Positions 1-8,139 of a DNA stretch of 29,134 nucleotides are shown in pieces. The notes below the pieces were generated by a model that saw only the letters and a program-made list of their open reading frames with translations, did not search any database and had not been told where the DNA came from. Source of the DNA: an uncultured Phascolarctobacterium sp. (GTDB lineage Bacteria > Bacillota > Negativicutes > Acidaminococcales > Acidaminococcaceae). A program made the position numbers and the translations under genes. The stretch covers positions 1-29,134 of the forward strand of contig CAKQHU010000003.1 in assembly GCA_934234275.1 (NCBI GenBank). The letters are read 5' to 3'. How positions within the stretch are numbered: position 1 is the stretch's first letter; every line of letters begins with the position of its first letter.

Positions 1-917
1 AGAACCAGAACCGGCTTGCCTAAGGCAGGAGCCTCCTCCTGAATTCCGCCGCTGTCTGTGAGCACGATATCAACCTTAGCCATCAGATTGGCAAACGGTT
101 CATATTCCATAGGCTCAATCAGATGTACTCTGTCTAAATGTCCCAGCTCCTCGCGCACGATTTCACGCACCTTGGGGTTTTTGTGTACCGGGAAGATTGC
201 TTCCACATCGGAATGTGCTTCCAGTACGCTCTTCAAAGCGCGGTAAACATGACGCATAGGCTCGCCCAGATTTTCACGGCGGTGGGTAGTCATCAGAATC
301 AGACGATGACCGCTGGCAAATACCTTGTTGAACTCCTCGTCCTCAAAGCGGTAGCCTTCCTTCACCGTAGTCTGCAGAGCATCAATAACAGTGTTGCCTG
401 TTACCAGAATCTGCTCGGGGCAGATGTTTTCCTTCAGCAGATTAGCCTTGCTGGTAGAGGTTGGCGCAAAATGCATATCGGCAATCGCACCGGTCAGCTT
501 GCGGTTCATTTCCTCCGGGTAAGGAGAATATTTATTACCGGTACGCAGGCCTGCTTCCACATGGCCTACGGGAATCTGCGCATAAAAGGCAGCCAGAGCA
601 CCGGCAAAGGTAGTCGAGGTGTCACCATGCACCAGCACCATATCGGGCTTTGCTTCCTCCATAACGGATTTCAGGCCCATCAGCGCGCGTGTAGTAACAT
701 CATACAGGGTTTGACCTGCCGACATAATGTTCAAATCATAATCAGGCGTAATGCCAAACAAATCCAGTACCTGATCAAGCATCTCGCGATGCTGTGCGGT
801 AACTGCCACAATAGGCTGGATATATTCGGGATATTTACGCATTGCCAGCACCAGCGGGCACATTTTGATGGCTTCCGGACGAGTGCCGAAAACTGTCATT
901 AACTTTATCTTCTCCAC
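1..917 (-). CDS. wecB: UDP-N-acetylglucosamine 2-epimerase (non-hydrolysing), 3' end outside window
   Basis: WecB interconverts UDP-GlcNAc and UDP-ManNAc in the cytoplasm, supplying ManNAc units for surface polysaccharide. The visible 305 codons contain the family signatures GTRPEAIKM near the N-terminus, VGHVEAGLRT near residue 115, and LTDSGGIQEEAPALGKPVL where the window cuts the gene. The family is usually about 370 residues, so some 60 are missing beyond position 1. I chose the GTG at 917 because a GGGGGAGGAAG ribosome site lies four bases upstream and it restores the usual lead-in before MTVFGTRPE; an ATG at 899 is the alternative. The start is 15 bp from the stop of wecA, so the two are probably one operon transcribed from the promoter upstream of wecA. 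Confidence 0.95.
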   Translation of the reverse strand, partial: MEKIKLMTVFGTRPEAIKMCPLVLAMRKYPEYIQPIVAVTAQHREMLDQVLDLFGITPDYDLNIMSAGQTLYDVTTRALMGLKSVMEEAKPDMVLVHGDTSTTFAGALAAFYAQIPVGHVEAGLRTGNKYSPYPEEMNRKLTGAIADMHFAPTSTSKANLLKENICPEQILVTGNTVIDALQTTVKEGYRFEDEEFNKVFASGHRLILMTTHRRENLGEPMRHVYRALKSVLEAHSDVEAIFPVHKNPKVREIVREELGHLDRVHLIEPMEYEPFANLMAKVDIVLTDSGGIQEEAPALGKPVLV

Positions 918-932
918 GGTTCTTCCTCCCCC

Positions 933-1952
933 TTATCTGTCGTTCAGAATACCGATTTTCTTAGCACCAACGGCAACTGCCGTAATAATAACCGCTATAA
1001 TAAGTGCGGCGTAGAAGCCGTCAAACTCTGCCCACAGCACAGCTGCGATACCGAGCACGGCTGTAATAGCATACATCAGCAGAACTGCCTGCTTCTGGTT
1101 CATGCCCATCGCCAACAGGCGGTGATGCAAATGGCCCTTATCGGGCTGGAAAATTGGGCGGCCATTGCTGTAGCGGCGCATAATCGCAAAGGCTGTATCC
1201 ATAATCGGCAGGCCCAGTGCAATCGCCGGTACAATCAGCGCTACGGTAGCAGCAGTCTTAACTGCGCCGTAAACCGAAATAGCTGCCAGCATATAGCCGA
1301 TGAACATACTGCCTGTATCGCCCATGAAAATAGTAGCGGGATTAAAATTATAGCGGATAAAGCCGATAATGCCGCCGGCCAGAGCCGCAGTCATTACAGC
1401 TATATGGTAATAACCCATCTGAACCGCAACCAGAATGACCGTCATCGAAGCGATAGCAGATACGCCTGCTGCCAGACCGTCAAGGCCGTCAATCAGGTTG
1501 ACAACGTTCGTAAAGCTGATAACCCAGAAAATTGTCAGCGGTACGGAAATAAACCATTCATTAAGATAAAAATAGCCGCCGAAGGGATTGTTCAGCCATT
1601 CGATACGGATATCAAAGGCCACAAGTACGCAGGCAGCAAAAATCTGCCCCAGCAGCTTAACCTTTGCCGGCAGCTGATATTTGTCATCCAGTACGCCTAC
1701 GATGGCAATCACGCTGCCGCCAAGCAGAATGCCGACAATATCTTTCGTCATTTCCAAGCTTGCCACTGCGGCAATCATAAAGGCAATATAGATAGCCAGA
1801 CCGCCAAGACGAGGCATAATCTTCTTATGCACCTTGCGGTTATCGGGCTTGTCAATCGCACCGATTTTAAAGGCTAATGTTTTAATATAAGGGGTCAGTA
1901 TATAGCTCACCAAAGCGGCAAGCAAAAAGGGAAAACCATAAGCACTTAACAT
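933..1952 (-). CDS. wecA: Undecaprenyl-phosphate GlcNAc-1-phosphate transferase (WecA/TagO type)
   Basis: This polytopic inner-membrane enzyme of the MraY/WecA family moves GlcNAc-1-phosphate from UDP-GlcNAc to undecaprenyl phosphate, the first step of many lipid-linked surface polysaccharides. The 339-residue protein is hydrophobic almost throughout. It has the family motifs in order: an Asp-Asp pair in VGVLDDKYQLPAKVK, NLIDGLDGLAAG, NFNPATIFMGDTGSM and the HLHHRL motif on a cytoplasmic loop. A GGAG ribosome site precedes the ATG. It is the first gene of a two-gene unit with wecB; the pair makes precursor and carrier-linked sugar for the same pathway. The HLHHRL motif and the wecB neighbour favour WecA/TagO over MraY. 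Confidence 0.93.
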   Translation of the reverse strand: MLSAYGFPFLLAALVSYILTPYIKTLAFKIGAIDKPDNRKVHKKIMPRLGGLAIYIAFMIAAVASLEMTKDIVGILLGGSVIAIVGVLDDKYQLPAKVKLLGQIFAACVLVAFDIRIEWLNNPFGGYFYLNEWFISVPLTIFWVISFTNVVNLIDGLDGLAAGVSAIASMTVILVAVQMGYYHIAVMTAALAGGIIGFIRYNFNPATIFMGDTGSMFIGYMLAAISVYGAVKTAATVALIVPAIALGLPIMDTAFAIMRRYSNGRPIFQPDKGHLHHRLLAMGMNQKQAVLLMYAITAVLGIAAVLWAEFDGFYAALIIAVIITAVAVGAKKIGILNDR

Positions 1953-2423
1953 TTATTCTTTCTCCACCGGAATCTGATTCGTCGCACACAAAAAACACTA
2001 AACTATTCGTTCCTTATATAGTATAACATTTTTGACACTTGCGTCAATTACTTTTATTACAAAAATAATAGAACAAGCTATTTTTTCCGCAAAATGCTCC
2101 CGAATTATTCCCATTTATTATAGCATAATATCATTAAGGGAATATATCCTTTTGGCATAACTTATATATTGTTTTGTTTCGCCGACGATTCCTGCCGAAA
2201 ATTATTATGGATTTATCTTACATCGCAGACTTTTTACAGATGATTTTTCCGAAATAATCACCGTTCAGGCTTTTTTACCAGCATAATGCTTCTGTCTGCT
2301 GTAAATCTGCTCTGAAAAAAAGTCAAGTAAACATCTCCTCTATCGTAATATATCAGAAATTTATGTTAAAATTATAGTATTTTTATCCACTTTCTGCTAA
2401 AATAAAATTTAAGAAAGGGAGGG
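1953..2423. other. Divergent intergenic region, 471 bp
   Basis: This AT-rich gap separates wecA (leftward) from the outer-membrane protein gene (rightward). It holds the wecA promoter near its left end. A rightward promoter must lie toward the right end, where TATAGT at about 2376 is a possible -10 box without a convincing -35. A weak AATAG/CTATT hairpin followed by T residues lies near 2065-2090. I see no ORF, tRNA or riboswitch-like structure in it. Confidence 0.5.
2020..2047 (-). promoter_or_regulatory. Sigma-A-type promoter for wecA-wecB
   Basis: On the minus strand a TTGACG -35 box (2042-2047) and a TATACT -10 box (2020-2025) are separated by 16 bp. Transcription would run into wecA after a leader of about 60 bases. 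Spacing is slightly short but both boxes are close to consensus. Confidence 0.65.
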
Positions 2424-2429
2424 ATGAGA

Positions 2430-3176
2430 ATGCTGTCCAAGAGCTCATTTTTCACAACAATTCTGCTGCTCCTGCCTGCTCTGGCAAGCGCACAGACAGC
2501 AGATGATGATCTGCAGCTGGAGCTGCGTTATTATGCACCTAAGCTGAAATTTACATCTAACGGAATTGTGCCTGCCGCTTACAGTAATTTTCGCGATACG
2601 CTCAACATTAAAAACGGTAATGCACCCGAATACAGGTTAAGCGGCAAAAACTGGTATGTAGATTACATAGCTATCCACGAAAAAGGCTATGCCTCGCACC
2701 ACATTCCTGCAAAAGGCAGCCTGATTCCGGCGGACAGCCGCACCAAGCTGAATCTGGACTATGCTTCCTTTAACTACTTATCTCCCATCAAAACAACAGA
2801 AAACGGCACAGCCTACTGGCTCGCAGGCCTGCGCTGTTACCGCTTCGATACTGCGTTGCAGTTCAGCAGCCCCGTACCGGCACTTAACAAAAAGTATGCT
2901 AAGCAGCTGAACCAGTTCGCTCCTGCCTTCGGCATCGGCGGCAAGCATTACCTTGATGAGGCACACCAACTGCAGCTTTACAGCGAGCTTTCCGGCTTAC
3001 CCTTAGGCGGCCGCGGACACACCTACGACCTTGATATCGGCGTAAAATACAGTCCTTGTAAAAACCTCAGCGCCAACGCCGGCTACCGTGTTCTGGATCT
3101 GAAAATCAAAAACGACGACGGCACCGGTCTGTACAAGCTTTCCGGCTGGTACGGCGGCCTGAGCTACAGCTTTTAA
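2430..3176 (+). CDS. Small outer-membrane beta-barrel protein
   Basis: The product begins with a clear Sec signal peptide (hydrophobic core TTILLLLPALASA, likely cleavage after Ala before QTADDD). The mature part of about 228 residues has alternating polar and hydrophobic stretches and ends in GGLSYSF; a C-terminal aromatic is the usual outer-membrane insertion signal recognised by BamA. This supports a diderm host. No specific pore or enzyme family is recognised. I prefer the ATG at 2430 over the one at 2424, because the GGGAGG ribosome site ends immediately before 2424 and is six bases from 2430. The amidase-like gene follows after 35 bp with its own ribosome site, so the two are probably co-transcribed. 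Confidence 0.75.
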   Translation: MLSKSSFFTTILLLLPALASAQTADDDLQLELRYYAPKLKFTSNGIVPAAYSNFRDTLNIKNGNAPEYRLSGKNWYVDYIAIHEKGYASHHIPAKGSLIPADSRTKLNLDYASFNYLSPIKTTENGTAYWLAGLRCYRFDTALQFSSPVPALNKKYAKQLNQFAPAFGIGGKHYLDEAHQLQLYSELSGLPLGGRGHTYDLDIGVKYSPCKNLSANAGYRVLDLKIKNDDGTGLYKLSGWYGGLSYSF

Positions 3177-3211
3177 CATTTTATTATGAAAACCCAAGAG
3201 GAGGTTCCGGC

Positions 3212-4294
3212 ATGAAAACAATCACCGCTTTACTTATGGCAACGCTTATTATGTGTCCCTGCAGCAGCATCATGGCTAAAAATCCTGCTGCCTCTGTAAC
3301 CGACAAAGCGCAAAAGGCATCAATTTCTACCATTAAAGATTTGGATAACGGGCGTTTATACGTAATGGATTATACGGCAGACTATAAGCTGGACAAAATG
3401 CTGCAGCAGAATGTCAACAGCGTTGACACCATGCTGGCCTTCGTCGGCAGGGAGCTTCTTGGCGCAGCTAAACCGGCGCCGGGCGCTATTGATGCCGGCT
3501 GCAGTGCCTTCGCCGGACGCACGGAAGAAGGCAAGCCTATCTACGGGCGCAACTTTGACTATAAAATGAAAATGACTGCCGTAATGGTACGCACCACTCC
3601 TAAAGACGGCTATCGCTCTATCGGTATGGCAGATGCAGGTTGGGTAGGATACGATATCGGCAGCCTCAGCGACGGCAAGAGTGATTTATCGGCAGCAGTA
3701 GCAATGCCATACCTGATTATGGACGGTATGAACGAAAAGGGCCTTGCTGTCAGCGTGCTGAAGCTCGACGGCAAGCCTACGCACCAACGCACCGGCAAGC
3801 CTCAGATTACAACAACAGCTGCTCTGCGCCTGATGCTTGATAAGGCAGCCAATGTAGACGAAGCTTTAGCATTATTGGAAAAATATGATATGAATTCATC
3901 CATGGAAACTGCCAACTTCCATTTTCTGCTCAGCGATGCAGACGGGAAAAACGTTGTTTTGGAATATACTATTGATGATATGACCGTTATCGATACCAAT
4001 TATGTTGCCAACCATTATCTGGCACCCAAAATGCATGGATTGGGACACGCCTATGACCGCTTTGCAGTACTGGATTCTGCTGTAAAGTTTAAAAAGAGCA
4101 TCTTTACGCCCTTTGAAGCTATGTCCCTGCTTTCCCTGGTCAGCCAGCCGGAAACCGAAGAAGCAACCAGCATGACGCAATGGTCCGTAGTATATAATCT
4201 GCATGACCTGACAGCGCAGGTTGCCATCCGCAGAAATTATGATAAGCTGTTCAACTTTACGCTGGCAGATTTAAGCGGCAAGGCTAAAATCTAA
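3212..4294 (+). CDS. Exported linear-amide C-N hydrolase (choloylglycine hydrolase / penicillin acylase-like Ntn hydrolase)
   Basis: Members of this Ntn-hydrolase group cleave linear amide bonds, as in bile-salt hydrolases and penicillin V acylases. The 360-residue protein starts with an export signal; an LIMC sequence near residue 15 could be an imperfect lipobox. The candidate nucleophile is Cys97 in DAGCSAFAGRTEEGKPIYGRNFDY-like context, where the following GRNFDY matches the GRNxD motif of the family. Because Cys97 is internal, activity would need removal of the residues before it, as in acyltransferase-type members, unlike bile-salt hydrolases that expose Cys2. MNEKGLAVSVLKL is another typical segment. 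It follows the outer-membrane protein gene and ends at a strong terminator. The substrate cannot be told from sequence. Confidence 0.8.
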   Translation: MKTITALLMATLIMCPCSSIMAKNPAASVTDKAQKASISTIKDLDNGRLYVMDYTADYKLDKMLQQNVNSVDTMLAFVGRELLGAAKPAPGAIDAGCSAFAGRTEEGKPIYGRNFDYKMKMTAVMVRTTPKDGYRSIGMADAGWVGYDIGSLSDGKSDLSAAVAMPYLIMDGMNEKGLAVSVLKLDGKPTHQRTGKPQITTTAALRLMLDKAANVDEALALLEKYDMNSSMETANFHFLLSDADGKNVVLEYTIDDMTVIDTNYVANHYLAPKMHGLGHAYDRFAVLDSAVKFKKSIFTPFEAMSLLSLVSQPETEEATSMTQWSVVYNLHDLTAQVAIRRNYDKLFNFTLADLSGKAKI

Positions 4295-4315
4295 ATTATA
4301 ACCATATACCTTAAG

Positions 4316-4361
4316 CAAAAAGAAGCTGACAGGCACCTGTGTGCCGCAGCTTCTTTTTTGT
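4316..4361. terminator. Bidirectional intrinsic terminator
   Basis: AGAAGCTG (4321-4328) pairs with CAGCTTCT (4347-4354), with an inner GGCAC/GTGCC stem; T6 follows on the plus strand and A5 precedes it. It can end both the amide hydrolase gene and the convergent YolD-like gene. Confidence 0.85.
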
Positions 4362-4371
4362 ATAACTGCTT

Positions 4372-4575
4372 TCAGCATTCCCAATCAGCTTGCTGCTTCT
4401 CCCGCTCCTCCATCTGCAGGCGCACCCGCTGCGCCGTACTGCTTACGGCAGCAGAGTGTCCCTCCAGCGCTGCGAAGGGTGCAAACTGTGCCGCCCGCTC
4501 TGTAAGCGGCATCTGCCGATGCCTTTTTGATACATGATGCGGCAGATTGATGATATCCGCATAATTATCACTCAT
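4372..4575 (-). CDS. Small YolD-like protein coupled to the Y-family polymerase
   Basis: This 67-residue protein contains a segment ADIINLPHHVSKRHRQMP followed by ERAAQFAPFAALEGH. From memory this signature is typical of short conserved Firmicute proteins placed next to UmuC/DinB-type polymerases, often annotated YolD-like. Its ATG overlaps the stop codon of the polymerase gene by four bases, implying translational coupling. The residue pattern is charged and has no membrane segment. Biochemical function is unknown; a partner role for the polymerase is an inference from the conserved pairing. Confidence 0.7.
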   Translation of the reverse strand: MSDNYADIINLPHHVSKRHRQMPLTERAAQFAPFAALEGHSAAVSSTAQRVRLQMEEREKQQADWEC

Positions 4576-6047
4576 GCCTTGTGCCCTCCTATCTGTTCGT
4601 TGCGCTCCTTGGCTGTTGCCCCGTCAAGCAGGCTCATGCCCTTCAACACAGCATTCTTGCCAAAGCGCCGCTTAATCTCCAGCTGTGCCTGCTGCAGTCT
4701 GTTTTCGCGCTGCCCTGCAGCCTGCTGCACTGCCTCATCACCGAAATCAAACAGGCTCAGCTCCCGTTCCTGCTTTTTTGCCGCAGCCTGCGCCGGAAGC
4801 ACATGATTCGCCGCCAATGTCAGCCGCCGCACCAAAAGATTGCTGTCCGTAATGCGCTCATACAAATCCGCTGCCGCCTGCACCAGCAGTTTAGATGAAG
4901 AAGAAAAGCTCCCCAGATTAAAGCTGCCATGCGCATGCTGCGGCACCCTGCGCCCGTAACGGTCAACCTTAACCGCGCCTTGGTAGCTGCTGCCCTGCTT
5001 CAAATTGTCGATATCATAACCCACTGTAAGCACAATCTGGTCGGTCACCAGCGCCTTGCTCACCAGCTCCAGCGCCAACGCATCCGCCATCTCGCGCAGC
5101 ACCAAAAGCGCCTCCGCCGATTCATACGCACGATGCAGCACCTGCCCCGAGCTCAGGCTGCAGACCTGCGGCCGGTAGGCCTTCACATCGGCAATCGTAC
5201 AAGGCTCCCAGCCCCAGGCGTGGTCAATCAGAAGCTCCGCATTTTTACCGAAAAGACGGTACAGCAGCTCTTCATTATATACCGAGCAGCGCGCTATATC
5301 ACCCATAGTATATATGCCTCTGGCCTCCAGCTTGCTTGCGTAGCCACGGCCTACGCGCCAGAAATCCGTCAGCGGCCGGTGCTGCCACAGCTCACGCCTG
5401 AAGCTCTGCTCGTCCAGCTCCGCAATACGCACGCCGTTGGCATCCGCCGCAATATGCTTCGCCCGCACATCCATCGCTACCTTCGCCAAAAACAAATTGG
5501 TGCCGATGCCTGCGGTAGCGGTAATACCCGTTTCACGCAAAACATCCAGAATAATACGCATCGCCAGTTCCCGCGCCGTCAAGCCGTAAAGCTCAAAATA
5601 TTGCGTTACATCCATAAACACCTCGTCCACAGAATAGACGATGATATCCTCCGGTGCCACATAACGCAGATAAATTTCGTAAATCCGCGTGCTGTATTCC
5701 ATGTAATAGGCCATCCGCGGCGGCGCAATAATAAAATCCAGTGCCAGCTGCGGCTCGGCCTGCAGCTGTGCATAGGAGCATGACGAACCGCAAAGCTGCC
5801 TGCCGGGAGCAGCAAAACGCCGCGCGGCATTTATCCGCTGTACATGCTGCTTCACTTCAAACAAGCGCCCGCGCCCGGGAATGCCATAGCTTTTCAGTGA
5901 CGGAGTCACCGCCAGACAAATAGTTTTATCCGTCCGCCGTTCATCCGCCACTACCAGATTAGTATCCAAAGGATCAAGTCCGCGCTCACGACATTCTACC
6001 GACGCATAAAACGATTTTAAATCTATAGAAATATAAGTACGCTGCAA
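4572..6047 (-). CDS. Y-family translesion DNA polymerase (UmuC/ImpB-like)
   Basis: Y-family polymerases copy damaged DNA. The 491-residue protein starts with the catalytic motif SIDLKSFYASVEC (Asp9) and carries the second acidic motif YSVDEVFMD (Asp141, Glu142). ATAGIGTNLFLAK and the helix-hairpin-helix part WRVGRGYASKLEARGI follow, with a little-finger domain near 310-420. Its length is typical of the Firmicute UmuC-like group (UvrX/YqjW-type) and longer than DinB. The start is a TTG at 6047, six bases after GGAGGAG. A TATAAT box lies at 6082-6087 on the minus strand. I found no Firmicute LexA box (CGAAC-N4-GTTCG) upstream, so SOS control is not shown. The downstream small gene overlaps the stop codon. 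Confidence 0.9.
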   Translation of the reverse strand: MQRTYISIDLKSFYASVECRERGLDPLDTNLVVADERRTDKTICLAVTPSLKSYGIPGRGRLFEVKQHVQRINAARRFAAPGRQLCGSSCSYAQLQAEPQLALDFIIAPPRMAYYMEYSTRIYEIYLRYVAPEDIIVYSVDEVFMDVTQYFELYGLTARELAMRIILDVLRETGITATAGIGTNLFLAKVAMDVRAKHIAADANGVRIAELDEQSFRRELWQHRPLTDFWRVGRGYASKLEARGIYTMGDIARCSVYNEELLYRLFGKNAELLIDHAWGWEPCTIADVKAYRPQVCSLSSGQVLHRAYESAEALLVLREMADALALELVSKALVTDQIVLTVGYDIDNLKQGSSYQGAVKVDRYGRRVPQHAHGSFNLGSFSSSSKLLVQAAADLYERITDSNLLVRRLTLAANHVLPAQAAAKKQERELSLFDFGDEAVQQAAGQRENRLQQAQLEIKRRFGKNAVLKGMSLLDGATAKERNEQIGGHKA

Positions 6048-6081
6048 CTTCTTCTCCTCCTTTACTATCGGCTTTGTTTCT

Positions 6082-6110
6082 ATTATAGCACTTTTAAGCG
6101 TACATGTCTG
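6082..6110 (-). promoter_or_regulatory. Possible promoter of the Y-family polymerase operon
   Basis: On the minus strand a perfect TATAAT (6082-6087) lies about 35 bp before the TTG start. At 17-bp spacing the -35 position reads CAGACA, which is poor, so the promoter may be weak or activated. Confidence 0.4.
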
Positions 6111-6139
6111 TAATATTATAAAAATATTTTCGTATTTAT

Positions 6140-6176
6140 AGTGAAAGAAAATCCCCTGCCCACAAGCAGGCAGGGG
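6140..6176 (-). terminator. Intrinsic terminator of the YitT-family gene
   Basis: On the minus strand CCCCTGCC (complement of 6169-6176) pairs with GGCAGGGG (complement of 6153-6160), followed by ATTTTCTTTC. It lies about 15 bp after the YitT-family stop codon. Confidence 0.75.
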
Positions 6177-6190
6177 AAGAAAGTATAAGC

Positions 6191-7087
6191 TTATTCATGC
6201 TTCTCCGGGAATTTAGGTCTGGGGAAGTTAGGACCGGACGGCTTAAGCGTAAAGCCACGGCCAAAGACATCGTTAACATCACTGATAATCATAAAAGCAC
6301 TGGGGTCAATCTCGCGCACAATGGAGCGCACCTTCGCCAGCTGCGTCAGCTTGATGACTACAAAAACCAGCTCACGGTGACGATGCGTAAAGCAGCCCTC
6401 GCCGCTGATATAGGTAACACCGCGGCCGACGATTTTAATAATCGCTTCCGCAATTTCCTCGTGATGCTCACTGATAATGATAACCTTCTTTTTATAATCA
6501 AAGCCTGTTGTAAACGCATTACAGGTTTTGGTCATCACAAAAAAGGTAAGCAGAGTATACAGCACCGGCTCAATACCGAATAAGGAAACGCTCGCCAGCA
6601 GCAGGCAGATGTTGAAGGCAAAGCCGGTTGTACTGATAGAGATAGAATAATTTTTCTGGATAATAGCGCCGATAATATCCGTACCGCCGCTGGAGCCGCC
6701 CACACGGTACATGCACGCAGCGCCGATGCCGTAAAGCACGCCGCCGGCAATGCAGGCCAGCAGCTTGTCATGCACTACAGTATAGGTTGACAAAAAATGA
6801 AAGAAATCCAGAGATACAGAAAAAGCAATAATACCATAAAGCGCGCTGACAGTATATTCCCTGTCCATATACTTGTAGGCCAAAAAGAACAGCGGCACGT
6901 TGCAGATTAAGCTGGTGGCACCCATCGGCAGGCCGGCAACATAATAGGCAAGTACGGCAACGCCGCCAATGCCGCCGCTGAGCATCTTATTAGGCATGTA
7001 AAAGGTATTCATTGCAATGCCCATAATAGCACAGGCCAAGGTCACCATAGCATAATGGTAAAGTTTCTTCTTCAAAGCGGGATTCAT
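6191..7087 (-). CDS. YitT-family integral membrane protein (DUF161 plus DUF2179)
   Basis: The 298-residue protein has about five to six hydrophobic segments in residues 10-190, including NKMLSGGIGGVAVLAYY and VGGSSGGTDIIG, which are typical of the YitT family. A soluble C-terminal domain (from about KKKVIIISEHHEEIAEAI) matches the DUF2179 region. Family members are poorly characterised membrane proteins, some suggested to be transporters. I start it at the ATG at 7087, eight bases after AAGGAG, and not at an upstream in-frame codon that would add a poorly conserved extension. It stands alone between its terminator and the divergent ispE promoter region. Confidence 0.85.
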   Translation of the reverse strand: MNPALKKKLYHYAMVTLACAIMGIAMNTFYMPNKMLSGGIGGVAVLAYYVAGLPMGATSLICNVPLFFLAYKYMDREYTVSALYGIIAFSVSLDFFHFLSTYTVVHDKLLACIAGGVLYGIGAACMYRVGGSSGGTDIIGAIIQKNYSISISTTGFAFNICLLLASVSLFGIEPVLYTLLTFFVMTKTCNAFTTGFDYKKKVIIISEHHEEIAEAIIKIVGRGVTYISGEGCFTHRHRELVFVVIKLTQLAKVRSIVREIDPSAFMIISDVNDVFGRGFTLKPSGPNFPRPKFPEKHE

Positions 7088-7192
7088 AAAATTCTCCTTT
7101 GCAAGCAAAATATTCTGAATATGTTTTTTATGTATATATTGTAACACTTTAACGCAGAAAGGCAACTACTAAATATTTTTCTCGGCAAAATC

Positions 7193-7203
7193 CCGAACGT
7201 TCG
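7193..7203. promoter_or_regulatory. PurBox-like palindrome upstream of the ispE-purR operon
   Basis: CCGAACGTTCG contains a perfect 10-bp palindrome ending ten bases before the predicted -35 box. B. subtilis-type PurR recognises PurBoxes with a CCGAAC core in an A-rich context; here the core occurs on both strands with A-rich flanks. Because purR lies in this operon, autoregulation is possible. This is an inference. Confidence 0.35.
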
Positions 7204-7213
7204 AAAAAAATTC

Positions 7214-7242
7214 TTGCTATGAAGGCATAAGCAGTATAAAAT
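7214..7242 (+). promoter_or_regulatory. Promoter for the ispE operon
   Basis: TTGCTA (7214-7219) and TAAAAT (7237-7242) are 17 bp apart, 35 bp before the ispE start. An inverted repeat CAGTAT/ATACTG (7232-7237 and 7244-7249) overlaps the -10 box. Confidence 0.5.
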
Positions 7243-7247
7243 AATAC

Positions 7248-7255
7248 TGTATACA
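7248..7255. promoter_or_regulatory. Candidate GntR-family operator
   Basis: TGTATACA just downstream of the predicted -10 box fits the TNGTNNNACNA-like sites bound by FCD-type GntR regulators. The second gene of the operon encodes such a regulator, so autoregulation is plausible. Confidence 0.35.
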
Positions 7256-7277
7256 ACATTAGGCAGGTGAACTTATA

Positions 7278-8138
7278 ATGAAGCAAATAAAAGAAACGGC
7301 ATACGCCAAAATAAATCTGGGACTTGATATTCTCGGCAAGCGAGAGGACGGCTACCATGAGGTAAGCATGATTATGCAGAGCGTCGGTCTGAGCGACGAG
7401 GTTGTTATCAGCAAGGGTAACGGCATTCAGATCAGCTCTAATCTGCACAACCTCAGCTGCGGTCCGGATAACCTGGCCTACAGAGCAGCCGCCCTGCTCG
7501 CAGGTCACTGCAATATTATTCCGAACGTTCACATCGCCTTGAACAAAAAAATTTTTCTGGCGGCAGGTCTGGCAGGCGGCAGCAGTGATGCAGCCGCAGT
7601 TCTGCGCGGTCTGAACCGTTACTGGGAGCTTAACCTGGAAAATTATGAGCTGGAGCAGCTCGCTGCACAATTAGGCAGCGATATACCCTTCTGCATCGAA
7701 GGCGGCACCATGCTGGCAACAGGACGCGGTGAAGTCCTCACCAAGCTGGAGGATATGCCCGAAACCTGGCTGGTACTGGCCAAGCCCCGCGGACTGGAAG
7801 TTTCCACCGCCTGGGTTTACCAAAACTTCAACCACGGCCGTGTAGTACATGCACCCTGCATCTGGCAGCTGGAAGCATATCTGCGCGAAGGCGGCAAGGC
7901 CATCGCTCCCTACATGGGCAATGTTTTAGAAACAGTAACTATCCCGGCACACCCCGTTATAGCCTCTATCAAGGCCGCTATGCTGGGAGCAGGTGCCTAC
8001 TACGCTCTTATGAGCGGCAGCGGTCCGACAGTATTCGGCCTTACCGCCGACAAAGAAACTGCCGAGCGTGTGCAGCAGGCACTCACAGATTTTGATGTAG
8101 AAACAGCTATTACGACAACTATCGGAAGGAGAAACTAA
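7278..8138 (+). CDS. ispE: 4-diphosphocytidyl-2-C-methyl-D-erythritol kinase
   Basis: IspE phosphorylates CDP-methylerythritol in the non-mevalonate isoprenoid pathway. The 286-residue protein, of usual family length, has AYAKINLGLDILGKREDGYHE at the N-terminus and the GHMP-kinase glycine-rich ATP loop AAGLAGGSSDAAAV near residues 91-104. SDIPFC follows, and a C-terminal ALMSGSGPTVFG segment closes the fold. It is the first gene of a tight operon: its stop is one base before the gntR start. This coupling with gntR, purR and glmU links isoprenoid, purine and cell-wall precursor genes in one transcript. Confidence 0.97.
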   Translation: MKQIKETAYAKINLGLDILGKREDGYHEVSMIMQSVGLSDEVVISKGNGIQISSNLHNLSCGPDNLAYRAAALLAGHCNIIPNVHIALNKKIFLAAGLAGGSSDAAAVLRGLNRYWELNLENYELEQLAAQLGSDIPFCIEGGTMLATGRGEVLTKLEDMPETWLVLAKPRGLEVSTAWVYQNFNHGRVVHAPCIWQLEAYLREGGKAIAPYMGNVLETVTIPAHPVIASIKAAMLGAGAYYALMSGSGPTVFGLTADKETAERVQQALTDFDVETAITTTIGRRN

Positions 8139-8139
8139 T

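Noticed and set aside
138..902. 254-residue plus-strand ORF
   Set aside because: It is the complement shadow of wecB, whose conserved motifs are clear on the minus strand.
6048..6130. LexA box upstream of the Y-family polymerase
   Set aside because: No CGAAC-N4-GTTCG or close variant is visible, so SOS control is not claimed.
7194..7203. CGAACGTTCG as a LexA site
   Set aside because: The Firmicute LexA site needs four bases between the half-sites; here they abut, which fits a PurBox-like reading better.
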